A stretch of 64,000 nucleotides of DNA, taken from positions 93,120-157,119 of the forward strand of contig JAKLKC010000009.1 of the NCBI GenBank assembly GCA_023150875.1, given 5' to 3'. Below are positions 26,046 to 35,031 of the stretch, piece after piece (within the stretch, counting starts at the first letter, position 1; each line of letters begins with the position of its first letter). The DNA is from Myxococcota bacterium (GTDB lineage: Bacteria; Myxococcota_A; UBA796; UBA9615; JAKLKC01). Both the position numbers and the translations under genes were made by a program. The notes under the pieces were generated by a model. The model did no database searches and had not been told where the DNA came from. It saw only the letters and a program-made list of their open reading frames with translations.

Positions 26046-26825
26046 TCAGCGGGGCGCGCCCCTCCGCGGGGTCCGCCGCCTCCACATCTCCCCGAGGACC
26101 ACGGCCGCGGCGGCGGCGACGTTCAGGCTCTCGACGTGCCCGGTGCCGGGGACCGACACCCGGAGGTCCGCCGCCGAGAGCAGCCCCCGGGAGAGCCCCT
26201 CCCCCTCGGACCCCAGCAGCACCACGGCCCGCTGAGGCAGGTCCGCGCCGTACACGTCCTCCCGGGAGCGGCCGGTGGTGGCGACGATCCGGAACCCCGC
26301 GGAGCGCAGCGCCGGCACCGCCGCCGCCAGGTCGGCGATCCGCACCACGGGGACCCACTCCGCGCCCCCCTCGGCGACCCGCGCCACCACCCCCGCCACC
26401 CCCGCCTCCGCCCCCTGGACCAGCAGGGCCGAGACCCCGAAGTGGGCGCACACCCTCAGGATCGCCCCCAGGTTGTAGGGGTTCCCGACGTTCTCCAGGG
26501 CGGCGAGCCGGACGTTCCCGGGCAGGGCGAGCACCTCGTCCAGGGGAGGCTCCCGGCGGCGGCGCGCGATCACGCAGATCCCCTCGTGGTGGGGCGTCGC
26601 GGCGACGGCGTCCAGCTCCTGCCGGGGGACGACGTGGTAGGCCCGGCGCCGCAAGGCGCACTCCTTCAGCAGGTCCCGGAACAGGGGCACGGCGTCCTCG
26701 GCGATCCACACCCGCACCAGGTCGCCGGGGCGCCGCTCGAAGAGGGCCCGCACCGCGTTCCGCCCGTAGATCCGGACCTCCTCCCCGGCCCTCCTGGGGG
26801 ACCTGCTCCTGCCGTCGGCGTCCAT
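26046..26825 (-). CDS. TrmH-family (SpoU) RNA 2'-O-methyltransferase
   Basis: This 259-residue SPOUT methyltransferase has a small N-terminal RNA-binding domain (YGRNAVRALFERRP) and the knot domain. Motif 1 is ENVGNPYNLGAILR, motif 2 VVLLGSEGEGLS and motif 3 VPGTGHVESLNVA. These enzymes methylate a ribose 2'-OH in 23S rRNA or tRNA; RlmB-type rRNA modification is likely, but the target is not readable. The ATG at 26825 begins the homologous part after a short charged leader. It is convergent with the NtrC-type gene (19 bp between stops). Confidence 0.88.
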   Translation of the reverse strand: MDADGRSRSPRRAGEEVRIYGRNAVRALFERRPGDLVRVWIAEDAVPLFRDLLKECALRRRAYHVVPRQELDAVAATPHHEGICVIARRRREPPLDEVLALPGNVRLAALENVGNPYNLGAILRVCAHFGVSALLVQGAEAGVAGVVARVAEGGAEWVPVVRIADLAAAVPALRSAGFRIVATTGRSREDVYGADLPQRAVVLLGSEGEGLSRGLLSAADLRVSVPGTGHVESLNVAAAAAVVLGEMWRRRTPRRGAPR

Positions 26826-27110
26826 GATCGCTCTCCCGTCCGCGGTCGGTCCCGCCCGTCCGCGACGCCACCGGCACGCTCCCGCCGGGGGCGGCGCGGA
26901 TTCTAGGTCGCTCGGTGGCGTTCGGGGGCTCCCAGGTCGCGTTTGCGAGAACATCGCCGCTCGGGTGGTGACAAGAGGCGGAAGATGGGCTAAGTCCGCG
27001 CGGCGCGCCCGCCGATCCGCCGCCCCCGGGACCCTCCCCGCCGGCGGCCGCTCCCGCCCCCCGAGCCGGTGGGGGCGCCCACCCCCCGCGGGCGCGACGG
27101 GATCGGTCCC

Positions 27111-28334
27111 ATGACCCCCAAGGCGCTCCTCGCCGCGCTCCCGGCCCTGGTCTCCGCCCTCCTCGCCGGGTGCGCCAGCGACCAGAACGTCGAGCGCGTC
27201 CTGTACCCTCCCGTGGCCGAGATCACCTCCCCCTCGGGTGGCTCCCTGTACCGCCAGGGACAGGGGGGGATCTCCGTCACGGGCCGGGTCTTCGACTCGG
27301 CGGATCCCGCGCCCTCCCTGGCGGTGGTGTGGACCGTCGACGACGGCGTGGCGGAGGTCATCTCCATCCCCGACGAGGAGGGTCTCGTGGCGGCGGTGTT
27401 CTCGCCCGACGACCTCCCCGTGGGTGCCCACACGGTCACCCTGACCGTCACCGACCTGGACGGGGGCACGGGCTCCGACGCGGTCTCCGTCGAGGTCGGG
27501 GGCCCCATGACCCCCCCGGAGGTGGCCATCACCGCCCCCGAGGACGGCTTCGAGGTGGAGCGGGGGATCTCCGTCACCTTCCAGGGGGAGGCCAGCGACG
27601 CCACCGACGACCCCGACGACCTGACCTTCGCCTGGTCCTCCAGTCTGGACGGTCCGCTGACCGGCGCCGTCAGCGGCGACGGCCGCAGCGTGCTCATCGC
27701 CGGGGCCCTGGCGGTGGGGATCCACCAGATCGCCCTGACCGCCACCGACTCCGACGGGCAGGTGGGGGAGGCTTCCATCGTGGTGGAGGTGCTGGACCCC
27801 GAGGAGCCCCCCAAGCCCGCCGAGCCCGGCGACCTGGTGTTCTCGGAGATGATGGTCAACCCCGAGGTGGTGCACGACGAGGTCGGCGAGTGGGTCGAGC
27901 TGTACAACACCGCGGGCTACGCCATCGACGTCGGGGGCTACGTGTTCCGGGACGACGACGTGGACGCCTTCACCCTGGAGGGCCCCCTGGTGGTGGCCCC
28001 GGGGGACTTCGTCGTCCTCTGCGCCTCCCTCGACGCCGGGTTGAACGGCGGCGTGCCCTGCGACGGCTGGTTCCTGCGGGAGTCCCAGGGGGGAGGGCTG
28101 GCCCTCGCCAACGGGCCGGACGAGCTGGTCCTGGCGCGGCCCGACGGGGTGGAGATCGACTGGCTGCACTACGACGACGCGTGGTACCTGCCCGGGATCG
28201 CCCTCGGCCTCGACCCCAGCCACTACCTCGCCGAGTCCAACGACGACCCCAGCCACTGGTGCCACCAGACCACGATCATGGTCTCCGGCGGCGAGCCCGG
28301 CACCCCCGGGGCTCCCAACGACCCTTGCCCTTGA
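27111..28334 (+). CDS. Lipoprotein with Ig-like repeats and lamin-tail domain
   Basis: This 407-residue protein has a lipoprotein signal peptide with lipobox LLAGC (Cys21). Two Ig/PKD-like beta domains follow (about 32-118 and 135-232), then a lamin-tail domain (about 240-400) that opens with GDLVFSEMMVNPEV and contains GEWVELYNTAGYAIDVGGY. Lamin-tail domains in bacteria occur on secreted or surface proteins, often near nucleases. No catalytic site is visible, so a surface adhesion or binding role is likely. ATG 27111 was chosen because it starts the signal peptide. Confidence 0.8.
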   Translation: MTPKALLAALPALVSALLAGCASDQNVERVLYPPVAEITSPSGGSLYRQGQGGISVTGRVFDSADPAPSLAVVWTVDDGVAEVISIPDEEGLVAAVFSPDDLPVGAHTVTLTVTDLDGGTGSDAVSVEVGGPMTPPEVAITAPEDGFEVERGISVTFQGEASDATDDPDDLTFAWSSSLDGPLTGAVSGDGRSVLIAGALAVGIHQIALTATDSDGQVGEASIVVEVLDPEEPPKPAEPGDLVFSEMMVNPEVVHDEVGEWVELYNTAGYAIDVGGYVFRDDDVDAFTLEGPLVVAPGDFVVLCASLDAGLNGGVPCDGWFLRESQGGGLALANGPDELVLARPDGVEIDWLHYDDAWYLPGIALGLDPSHYLAESNDDPSHWCHQTTIMVSGGEPGTPGAPNDPCP

Positions 28335-28395
28335 TGCCGGGCAGTGGGCAGGATCTCCGCCCGCGGCCCTCCCACCGGCCCACTCCCCGGGTCCC

Positions 28396-31300
28396 ATGTC
28401 CCCACCCGATCCCCGCAAGTTGAACGCCGCCCGGGACCTGGGCGAGCTGGCGCGCCGCGCCTCCGATCTCGGGCTCGACGCGCTCCTGGCCCTCCCCATC
28501 GACTCCTGGTTGGAGGGCAGTGCCCTCCAGCCGGAGGTGAAGAAGGAGCTCCGGCGGCTCGCCCGCTCGGTCCCCTGCGACACCGTGGGGGAGCTGTTCC
28601 GGAGGCCGACGGGCCGCATGATGCTGCAGATGGGCCTGGGCCGGAGCGGCATCGGCCAGATCCACGCCGACGCGCTCCAACGTTTCAGGGCGGCCCTGGC
28701 CGGCGGCCCCGGCTCCCCGGTCCCCGCGGCGGCCACGGGCGAGCCCGCCGACGGCGATGGGCTCGCCCCGGCCATGGACTCCGAGGCCCTCCGCGCCTGG
28801 GCGGAGCGCAACGGCGTGGCGAGCGCGCTCCACTTCCCCACCGAGTGCCTCCGGGACCGCCTCGCCGGGACCGCCCTGGCCTGGCTCTGGTACGGGAGCG
28901 CCCGGTCGCTGGGCTCGGTGATCTCCGCGCCCACGGGACGGGGGATCGGCTACGACGCCCGGCATGCGCCCAAGGCGGTCCAGGAGGCCGCCATCGCCGA
29001 GCTGAAGGCCCGGGCGCGGGAGGCGAAGGAGGGGATCGCCGAGGAGGCCGCGCGGCCCCCCCTCCAGGACCCCGCCGATCCCCAGCTCCGGGCCGCCTTC
29101 GAGAGGGTGCTGGCGGCGCGCCGCGCGCTCCGGGGCCAGGCATCGCCCCGCCCGCGGGCCCGGATCGGCCCGATCTCCCTCGACGTGGAGCTCGACCCCC
29201 CGACGCTGATCTACCGGGAGGCGGCGAAGGCGTGGTGCGGGGGCGGCTCGTCCCCCGTGGTCCGGGTGGATCCCGGCCGCGGCCCCGGGGCGGAGGTGGC
29301 CTCCTGCTCCTGCCCGAGGGGAAGGGGGGAGTGCCCGGTGGTCCTGTCGGCCCTGGACTGCGCCCTGGAAGCGATGTCCACGCCCTCCACCGATCCCGCG
29401 GCCCAAGCCTTCCGCGACGCCATCCGCCGCCCCGCGTGGGAGCGCACCCTGGTCGCCCTGGACCAGGCCCTGGGCCGCGGGGCGGCGCCGGCCGGTCGCC
29501 TGGAGCCGGAGGAGGCCCTGGGGTGGAGGATCCTGGAGTCGTCCCGGGGCAGGCTCGACCTGGAGCCGGTGCTGTGCCGCCCCTACAAGAGGGGGATCGG
29601 CCTGAAGAGCCGCCGGATCCGGTTGGAGGAGGTGCGCGACCTCCCTCCGGACGCGTGCGACGACCGGGACCACGGCATCGCCACCCTCCTGGAGCCCGAT
29701 CCCCGCTACCGGACCTACGGCACCCACGACCCGGCGGCCCCCGCCCAGGTCCACCGGGCGATCGCCATGCTGGTGGGCCACCCCCGGGTCCTCATGGGCC
29801 CCCGCGCCTCGACCCCGATGTCCGTGCGCCGGGCCCGCCTCCAGGTGCGCTGGATCGCCGAGGAGGGGGGCGGGGCCCGCCTCGTCCCCTGCGTCGACGC
29901 CGTGCGCATGGACGTGGCGGAGCTGGCCGACCAGGTGCAGCGCCGTGGGGCCGGCGGCTGGCTGGTGCTCTTCGACAACGGCGCCGACGTGTGCCGCGTC
30001 GCCGCGGTCCCGCCCCGCCTTCCCGCCCTGCTGGGGACCCTGGCGAGCCGGGGCGCCAGCTTCCCCGCCGAGGCGCTGCCCGGCCTGATGGACCGGATCC
30101 CGGACTTCACCCGGGCGGTGCCCATCGCCCTGGACGCGGCGCTCCGGGGGGAGGAGGTCCCCTGCGACGGGCGCCCCGTGCTCCGCATCGCCGTCCTGCC
30201 CGGCGAGGCGATCCGCATCGAGGCGTGGGTCCGCCCCTTGCCCGACGCCGCCGCATGGCCCCCCGGGGAGGGCCCCGAGGAGGTGCTCGCGATCCGGGAG
30301 ACGGGCCGCGTCTTCTGCCGGCGGGACCTCGAGGGGGAGGGGGAGCGGTCCCGGGAAGCGCTGGCCCGGATCGGCCTGCCCGACGGGGCGGAGGTGGCCC
30401 CGTTCCGCTGGATGATCGGGGATCCCGACGAGGCGCTGGAGGTGCTGGGCCGCGTCCAGGCCGCCGGGGACGGGATCGCCGTGGAGTGGGAGGGTCCCGA
30501 GCGGCGGACCGTCACCCGGCCGGCGGGGGCCCGGGACCTGAGGGTGGCGGTGCAGAGCGCCCGGGAGTGGTTCGGGGTGAGCGGGGGCCTGTCGGTGGAC
30601 GGCGTGGAGGTGCCCCTGCTGGACCTCCTGGAGGCCGCCCGGCAGGACCGGCGCTTCGTGCGGGTCCAGGGGGGCACCTGGGTCCGGCTCACCCGCACCC
30701 TGAAGGACCAGCTCGCCCCCCTGGCCTGCTCCGTCTCGGAGGTCCGGGGCAAGCTCCAGCTCTCCCCCCTCCACGTCCCTTCGGTGGCGGGCCTCGCCGA
30801 GGCCGGCGCCGCCATCGAGGCCCCGGCACGCTGGGCGACCCTGCTGGAGCGGATCCGGGACGCCGACGGGGCGGACGCGTCTCCTCCCTCGGGGCTGCGG
30901 GGGGACCTGCGCCCCTACCAGCAGGACGGCCAGGCGTGGCTCGCCCGGCTGGCGACCTGGGCTCCGGGCGCCTGCCTCGCCGACGACATGGGGCTCGGCA
31001 AGACCGTCCAGGCCCTCGCCCTCCTGCTGCGGCGGGCGGACCTCGGCCCCGCCCTGGTGGTCGCCCCCACCTCGGTGGGCTTCAACTGGGTGCGGGAGTG
31101 CGAGCGGTTCGCGCCGTCGCTGCGCCCCGTGCTGCTGCGGGGACCGGCCCGGGGGGCGCTGCTGGAGGCCGCGGGCCCCGGGGACGTGCTGGTGACGTCC
31201 TACGGCCTGCTGCTCCGGGACGCGGAGGCCCTGGGGGCCCGCCGGTACGCCACCCTGGTCCTGGACGAGGCCCACGCGGTCAAGAACCCCGACGCCCAGC

Positions 31301-32382
31301 GCTCCCGGGCCGCCCGGGCCATCGAGGCCGACTTCCGGCTGGCCCTCACCGGCACCCCCATCGAGAACCGCCTCGGGGAGCTGTGGAGCCTGTTCCACAC
31401 CATCGCCCCGGGCCTGCTGGGGAGCTGGGAGCACTTCCGCACGCGCTTCGCGGTCCCTGTCGAGCGCCTGGCCGACGAGAGGCGCCGGGGCGCCCTGGCC
31501 CGGATGGTGAGGCCCTTCCTGCTGCGCCGCACCAAGGCCGAGGTGGCGCCCGAGCTCCCCCCCCGCACCGAGATCACCGTCGAGGTCCCCCTCTCGCCCC
31601 CCGAGCGCGCCCTCTACGACCAGGTGAGGCTCGCCGCCCTGGCGGGGCTGGAGGCGGGTCAGGCGGCGACCCCCGAGACCCGTCGCTTCCAGGTGCTGGC
31701 CGCCCTCACCCGCCTGCGCCAGCTCGCCTGCCATCCCCGCCTCTTCCTGGAGAGCTCCAGCGTCTCCTCCTCCAAGCTCAAGGAGCTGCGGGGCCTGGTG
31801 GACGCGCTGCGCCAGGAGGGGCACCGCGCCCTGATCTTCAGCCAGTTCACCCGCCTGCTCGCCCTGGTGCGGGAGGCCCTCGACGCCGACGGGATCTCCT
31901 ACCGCTACCTGGACGGCGCCACCCCCGAGATCCAACGCCGGGCCGAGGTGGACGCCTTCCAGGCCGGAGAGGCCGACGTCTTCCTGATCTCCCTCCAGGC
32001 GGGGGGCACCGGGCTCAACCTGACGGCGGCCAGCTACGTGATCCACCTGGACCCCTGGTGGAACCCCGCGGTGGAGGACCAGGCGACGGGGCGGACCCAC
32101 CGGATCGGCCAGGAGAGGCCGGTGACGGTCTACCGGCTCATCGCCAAGGGGACCGTGGAGGACGCGATCCTCTCCCTCCAGGCCCGCAAGCGGGAGCTGG
32201 TGGCCGGGATCCTGGACGGCACCGCGGGGGCGGCGGCCCTCTCCACGGACGACCTCCTGGCGCTGCTCCAGAGCGGGATGGGGGGCGAGGACGGCGAGGA
32301 CGGCGACGGGGACGACGAGCCGGACTCCGGCCCCCCCCGGGGCGGGGACTCCCCCCGGACCGCCGCGGCGCGGCTCCGGTGA
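28396..32382 (+). CDS. SNF2-family helicase with SWIM-like zinc finger
   Basis: This 1328-residue protein ends in a complete SNF2/Rad54 ATPase: DDMGLGKTVQA (about 863-873), LDEAHAVKNPDAQRSR (DEAH at 957-960), TGTPIENRLGELWSL, then helicase C with GGTGLNLTAASYVIHLDPWWNP and the TGRTHRIGQ arginine motif. An upstream cysteine cluster CSCPRGRGECP (about 305-315) looks like a SWIM finger, but the final His position is Val. The family remodels protein-DNA or RNA polymerase complexes in bacteria and also occurs in defence loci; nothing nearby identifies a defence partner. The start ATG follows the lamin-tail gene by 61 bp, so the two may share a transcript. Confidence 0.9.
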   Translation: MSPPDPRKLNAARDLGELARRASDLGLDALLALPIDSWLEGSALQPEVKKELRRLARSVPCDTVGELFRRPTGRMMLQMGLGRSGIGQIHADALQRFRAALAGGPGSPVPAAATGEPADGDGLAPAMDSEALRAWAERNGVASALHFPTECLRDRLAGTALAWLWYGSARSLGSVISAPTGRGIGYDARHAPKAVQEAAIAELKARAREAKEGIAEEAARPPLQDPADPQLRAAFERVLAARRALRGQASPRPRARIGPISLDVELDPPTLIYREAAKAWCGGGSSPVVRVDPGRGPGAEVASCSCPRGRGECPVVLSALDCALEAMSTPSTDPAAQAFRDAIRRPAWERTLVALDQALGRGAAPAGRLEPEEALGWRILESSRGRLDLEPVLCRPYKRGIGLKSRRIRLEEVRDLPPDACDDRDHGIATLLEPDPRYRTYGTHDPAAPAQVHRAIAMLVGHPRVLMGPRASTPMSVRRARLQVRWIAEEGGGARLVPCVDAVRMDVAELADQVQRRGAGGWLVLFDNGADVCRVAAVPPRLPALLGTLASRGASFPAEALPGLMDRIPDFTRAVPIALDAALRGEEVPCDGRPVLRIAVLPGEAIRIEAWVRPLPDAAAWPPGEGPEEVLAIRETGRVFCRRDLEGEGERSREALARIGLPDGAEVAPFRWMIGDPDEALEVLGRVQAAGDGIAVEWEGPERRTVTRPAGARDLRVAVQSAREWFGVSGGLSVDGVEVPLLDLLEAARQDRRFVRVQGGTWVRLTRTLKDQLAPLACSVSEVRGKLQLSPLHVPSVAGLAEAGAAIEAPARWATLLERIRDADGADASPPSGLRGDLRPYQQDGQAWLARLATWAPGACLADDMGLGKTVQALALLLRRADLGPALVVAPTSVGFNWVRECERFAPSLRPVLLRGPARGALLEAAGPGDVLVTSYGLLLRDAEALGARRYATLVLDEAHAVKNPDAQRSRAARAIEADFRLALTGTPIENRLGELWSLFHTIAPGLLGSWEHFRTRFAVPVERLADERRRGALARMVRPFLLRRTKAEVAPELPPRTEITVEVPLSPPERALYDQVRLAALAGLEAGQAATPETRRFQVLAALTRLRQLACHPRLFLESSSVSSSKLKELRGLVDALRQEGHRALIFSQFTRLLALVREALDADGISYRYLDGATPEIQRRAEVDAFQAGEADVFLISLQAGGTGLNLTAASYVIHLDPWWNPAVEDQATGRTHRIGQERPVTVYRLIAKGTVEDAILSLQARKRELVAGILDGTAGAAALSTDDLLALLQSGMGGEDGEDGDGDDEPDSGPPRGGDSPRTAAARLR

Positions 32383-32416
32383 CCCCTGCGCCGGGCCGGT
32401 CCCGGTGGGATCCCGA

Positions 32417-33604
32417 TCAGGAGTTCAGGCGGGACAGCTCGGCGTCGTGGACGTCCCGGGCGATGGCGCGGCGGCGCAGCAGGTCCGTGAGGCACTCGCG
32501 GTAGCCGATCCCCCCCGTGGCCCGGCCGACGTAGCTGGTGAGCTTGGAGAGGTCGCCGGCCCGCACGATGGAGCGCACCGCCGTGCTCGCCCACAGGGAC
32601 TCGACGCAGGGGACCCGGCCCCCGCTGGGGGTGGGGAGCAGGCGCTGGAAGAGCACCCCCGTCAGGGTCCCCGCCAGGGCCATGCGGATCCGCGGCTGGT
32701 CCTCCATGGGGAAGGTGCCGATGATGCGGTTCAGCGCCGAGATGCAGTCGTCGGAGTGCAGGGTGGTGATCACCAGGTGGCCGGTCTCCGTCGCCTTCAG
32801 CACCTGCTCGATGGTCTCGCGGTCGCGGATCTCGCCGACGTAGATCACGTCCAGGTTCTCCCGCAGCGCCGCCTTCACCCCGTCGGAGAACGAGGCGACG
32901 TGCAGGTTCACCTCCCGCTGGATCACCATGGACCGTCCCTCGCGGAAGATGTACTCGATGGGGTCTTCCAGCGACAGGATCCCCAGCTCCCGCTCCTGAT
33001 TGAGGGAGTCGATGAGGGAAGTGCAGGTCACCGTCTTGCCCGAGTCGGTCACGCCGCAGACCAGCAGCAGGCCGGTGCGGAACTGCTTGAGGGACTGGAC
33101 GACCCCGTCGGGCAGGCCGAGGGAGGCGAGGGGCCGCACGTCGTTGGCGATGATGCGGATGGTCGCGTACACGCCGCTCTGGGCCATGGCGAAGTGCACC
33201 CGGTAGCGGGCGGCGTCGGTGACGTGGACCAGGTCCGCGGCCTGGCGCTCGTGGAACAGGCGTTTGTCCTGCTCCCCCAGGAAGCAGTCGAGGACGTGCT
33301 CCATCATCTCGCGGGTGATGCGGTCGGACTCGAAGGTCACCACCCGCCCCGCCACCTTGAACCGCACCGGCGAGCCGGTCTTGAGGAAGAGGTCCGACGC
33401 CTTGAGGGTGGCGATCCCCCGGAGCATGTCGTCGAGCCCGACCCGGGTGCCCCGGATGGCGAGGATCTTCCGCTCGAAGAGGTCCTCCGGGCTCCCCGCC
33501 CGCGCGCCGGGATCGGTGAGGGCCTCGTAGGCGCCGGAGAGGAGGGTCTCCTCCGGCGCCACCTCGATGCCCACACCCGTGCGATCCATGGGACCCCGCG
33601 TCAT
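32417..33604 (-). CDS. PilT/PilU-like type IV pilus retraction ATPase
   Basis: This 395-residue secretion ATPase carries the PilT signatures LSLEDPIEYIF (Asp box), the Walker B region VIYVGEIRDRETI and the His box TTLHSDD. Walker A reads GVTDSGKT (Lys190) where GPTGSGKS/T is expected, so one conserved Gly is Asp. PilT-type hexamers retract type IV pili for twitching; no other pilus genes are present here, as is common for pilT. ATG 33604 is preferred: on the minus strand GGGAGG lies 6 bases upstream; ATG 33589 is an alternative. It is convergent with the SNF2 gene. Confidence 0.85.
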   Translation of the reverse strand: MTRGPMDRTGVGIEVAPEETLLSGAYEALTDPGARAGSPEDLFERKILAIRGTRVGLDDMLRGIATLKASDLFLKTGSPVRFKVAGRVVTFESDRITREMMEHVLDCFLGEQDKRLFHERQAADLVHVTDAARYRVHFAMAQSGVYATIRIIANDVRPLASLGLPDGVVQSLKQFRTGLLLVCGVTDSGKTVTCTSLIDSLNQERELGILSLEDPIEYIFREGRSMVIQREVNLHVASFSDGVKAALRENLDVIYVGEIRDRETIEQVLKATETGHLVITTLHSDDCISALNRIIGTFPMEDQPRIRMALAGTLTGVLFQRLLPTPSGGRVPCVESLWASTAVRSIVRAGDLSKLTSYVGRATGGIGYRECLTDLLRRRAIARDVHDAELSRLNS

Positions 33605-34001
33605 CCCGAACCTCCCGAGGGTGGGGAGGGCTCGCCTCCCCGGGGGGGCCGGCCCCAGCGCGCCCACCCGCCCGCGCCTACCACGTTCCACGCGGAACAT
33701 GGCGCGTGCCCGGCCCCGGCAGTGTAGCCCCACCGGGCCCCGGACGGTAGCGCGGCGGGCGACAGCCGGCGATCCGCCGCGGGGTTGGGGGGGGGACCCC
33801 GACCACCGGCTCCGACGGTCGGTGCTGGACGATCCTGGCATGCCCGACCTCTTCGGCTTCTGTTCGGGAGCTGGCCCCTGCCACTCAGCCCTACCCCTCG
33901 GCGAGTTCACCGGAGGCCAACACCTGGCAGGTGGCGGATACATCACATCCCGTCGGAGGCGTGTCGTCGTGGAAGGTGCCGGACCTCACCCCGAGGATCC
34001 C
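33605..34001. other. Intergenic region upstream of the PilT-like gene
   Basis: No gene is supported in these 397 bases. Near the PilT-like gene they hold a possible minus-strand -10 (TACACT, complement of 33721-33726) and a near-palindrome at 33684-33699. The part from about 33740 to 34001 shows no feature I can name; it is the 3' side of the toxin-antitoxin pair. Confidence 0.5.
33684..33699. promoter_or_regulatory. Near-palindromic 16-mer: operator or degenerate parS-like site
   Basis: CGTTCCACGCGGAACA is a near-perfect dyad. It differs at two positions from TGTTCCACGTGGAACA, the form of the ParB-binding parS site I recall for myxobacteria. It also lies just downstream of a putative minus-strand -10 (complement of 33721-33726), where a repressor of the PilT-like gene could bind. 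Either reading is possible. Confidence 0.35.
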
Positions 34002-34322
34002 TCAGCCCTGGGCCGGCTCCTCGGGCACGAGGCGCACCTCCAGGTGCATCCCGAGGGCCCGGGCGATGCGATCGAGGAAGTCGATCTTCGGCGTCACCTT
34101 CCCGCTCTCGACGCGGGCGATCGACGGCTGGTTGGTGCCGACGCGCTCGGCGAGCTCGGCCTGGGACACCCCGGCCTGCTCGCGGGCGGCGCGGATGGTG
34201 CGGGCGACTCGACGGCGCGCGAGCTCGGCGTCGAAGGCTGCGGCGAACTCGGGGCTGCGGGCCTTCTGCTCGGCGATGAACTCGTCGAGGGTGCGGCCGA
34301 TGTGGCGGTTGCGGGTGGGCAT
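34002..34322 (-). CDS. HigA-type antitoxin, XRE-family regulator
   Basis: This 106-residue protein has a helix-turn-helix of the Cro/C1 type at about residues 40-95 (AREQAGVSQAELAERVGTN, then PSIARVESGK). It is preceded by an N-terminal helix (RHIGRTLDEFIAEQKA) that would wrap the toxin. It lies 69 bp downstream of a RelE/HigB-like toxin on the same strand; toxin-first order is typical of higBA. It is expected to neutralise the toxin and repress the pair's promoter, probably through the dyad at 34737-34750. Confidence 0.85.
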   Translation of the reverse strand: MPTRNRHIGRTLDEFIAEQKARSPEFAAAFDAELARRRVARTIRAAREQAGVSQAELAERVGTNQPSIARVESGKVTPKIDFLDRIARALGMHLEVRLVPEEPAQG

Positions 34323-34391
34323 GAGTGGACTCCTGTGGAACTCCCCCGGACCTTCCGGGGCACCTGAATACCGGGCGGGGATCCGCGCCCC

Positions 34392-34718
34392 CTACTCGTC
34401 CAGCGCCTCCTTCATCCGGCGCCGGGCCGTATCGATCTCCTTCCGCGGGGCCTTCTGCCCCTGCTTCTTGTAGGCGTGGAGGAGGACCATCGTCGGGCCG
34501 GTGACGACGACGTAGAAGACGCGCTGGGCCGACACCTTGATCTCCCACAGCTTCCCTTCGATCTGGCGCGTGGTGACGCCCGAGCCGGCGATGCCAGCCT
34601 CTTGGATATCCGCGAGCGCCGCGAGGACATGGGTCCGCTCGGCAACGCCGAGCGACTCGATGTGGTCCTCGACGGGCGAGGAGCCGCGGGCCGTTCGGTG
34701 GAAGCGCAGCGCCAGCAT
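34392..34718 (-). CDS. HigB/RelE-type toxin (Gp49-like family)
   Basis: This 108-residue protein matches the phage-derived Gp49/HigB-like fold: RFHRTARGSSPVEDHI at the start, a middle helix with ALADIQEAG, and the core KLWEIKVSAQRVFYVV followed by LLHAYKKQGQKAPRKEI. Toxins of this family are ribosome-dependent mRNA interferases. ATG 34718 is preferred because the family begins LxLRFHRT; ATG 34736, abutting the palindrome, is possible. The antitoxin follows on the same strand. Confidence 0.85.
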   Translation of the reverse strand: MLALRFHRTARGSSPVEDHIESLGVAERTHVLAALADIQEAGIAGSGVTTRQIEGKLWEIKVSAQRVFYVVVTGPTMVLLHAYKKQGQKAPRKEIDTARRRMKEALDE

Positions 34719-34736
34719 GGGGGCACGATAACCCAT

Positions 34737-34750
34737 CGGGTATATACCCG
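34737..34750. promoter_or_regulatory. Perfect 14-bp palindrome, toxin-antitoxin operator
   Basis: CGGGTATATACCCG is its own reverse complement and lies 19 bp upstream of the toxin ATG at 34718. An AT core in such GC-rich DNA and the position make it the natural autorepression site for the XRE antitoxin. It may overlap the promoter -10 region. Confidence 0.6.
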
Positions 34751-34970
34751 CAAGGCTATCTCGGCGACAGGGGGAAGGTGCCCCGGGCCCCCCGACCACG
34801 TCGGCCAACGCGCCCCGCATCGAGGTCCTTGCTGTCTACTCGCGGCCCCGCGGGAGCAGGCGGGTGACGATCGCCGGGGGCCCTGACCGCCACCTGCCGC
34901 AGGTCCCATCTGGATGGGGCCGCCCCACCCCGGACGGTGCCGGGGTGGTCCCCGGGCGGGCCAGCGGGCG

Positions 34971-35000
34971 TTGACACCCCCGCGGCGCCGGGCCTACCGT
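34971..35000 (+). promoter_or_regulatory. Putative sigma-70 promoter of the small lipoprotein gene
   Basis: TTGACA (34971-34976) is followed after 18 bases by TACCGT (34995-35000). The start of transcription would be about 25 bases before the ATG at 35032. The -35 is perfect; the -10 matches at three positions. Confidence 0.5.
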
Positions 35001-35031
35001 GGCCGCCGGAACCTCGCTGGGGAAGTTCGTC

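Larger units (their letters stand above)
34719..35031. other. Intergenic region between toxin-antitoxin pair and small lipoprotein
   Basis: These 313 bases lie between divergent genes. They hold the toxin operator (34737-34750) at one end and a probable plus-strand promoter (34971-35000) at the other. I see no further gene or structured element in between. Confidence 0.5.

Noticed and set aside
28418..28435. A further sigma-54-like site on the minus strand with GG/GC 10 bases apart
   Set aside because: It lies inside the SNF2 coding start, the -24 element is poor (CGGCGTT), and no minus-strand gene follows.
28276..32100. A 1274-codon minus-strand frame opposite the SNF2 gene
   Set aside because: The plus strand carries all helicase motifs in order; the antisense product has no recognisable domain.
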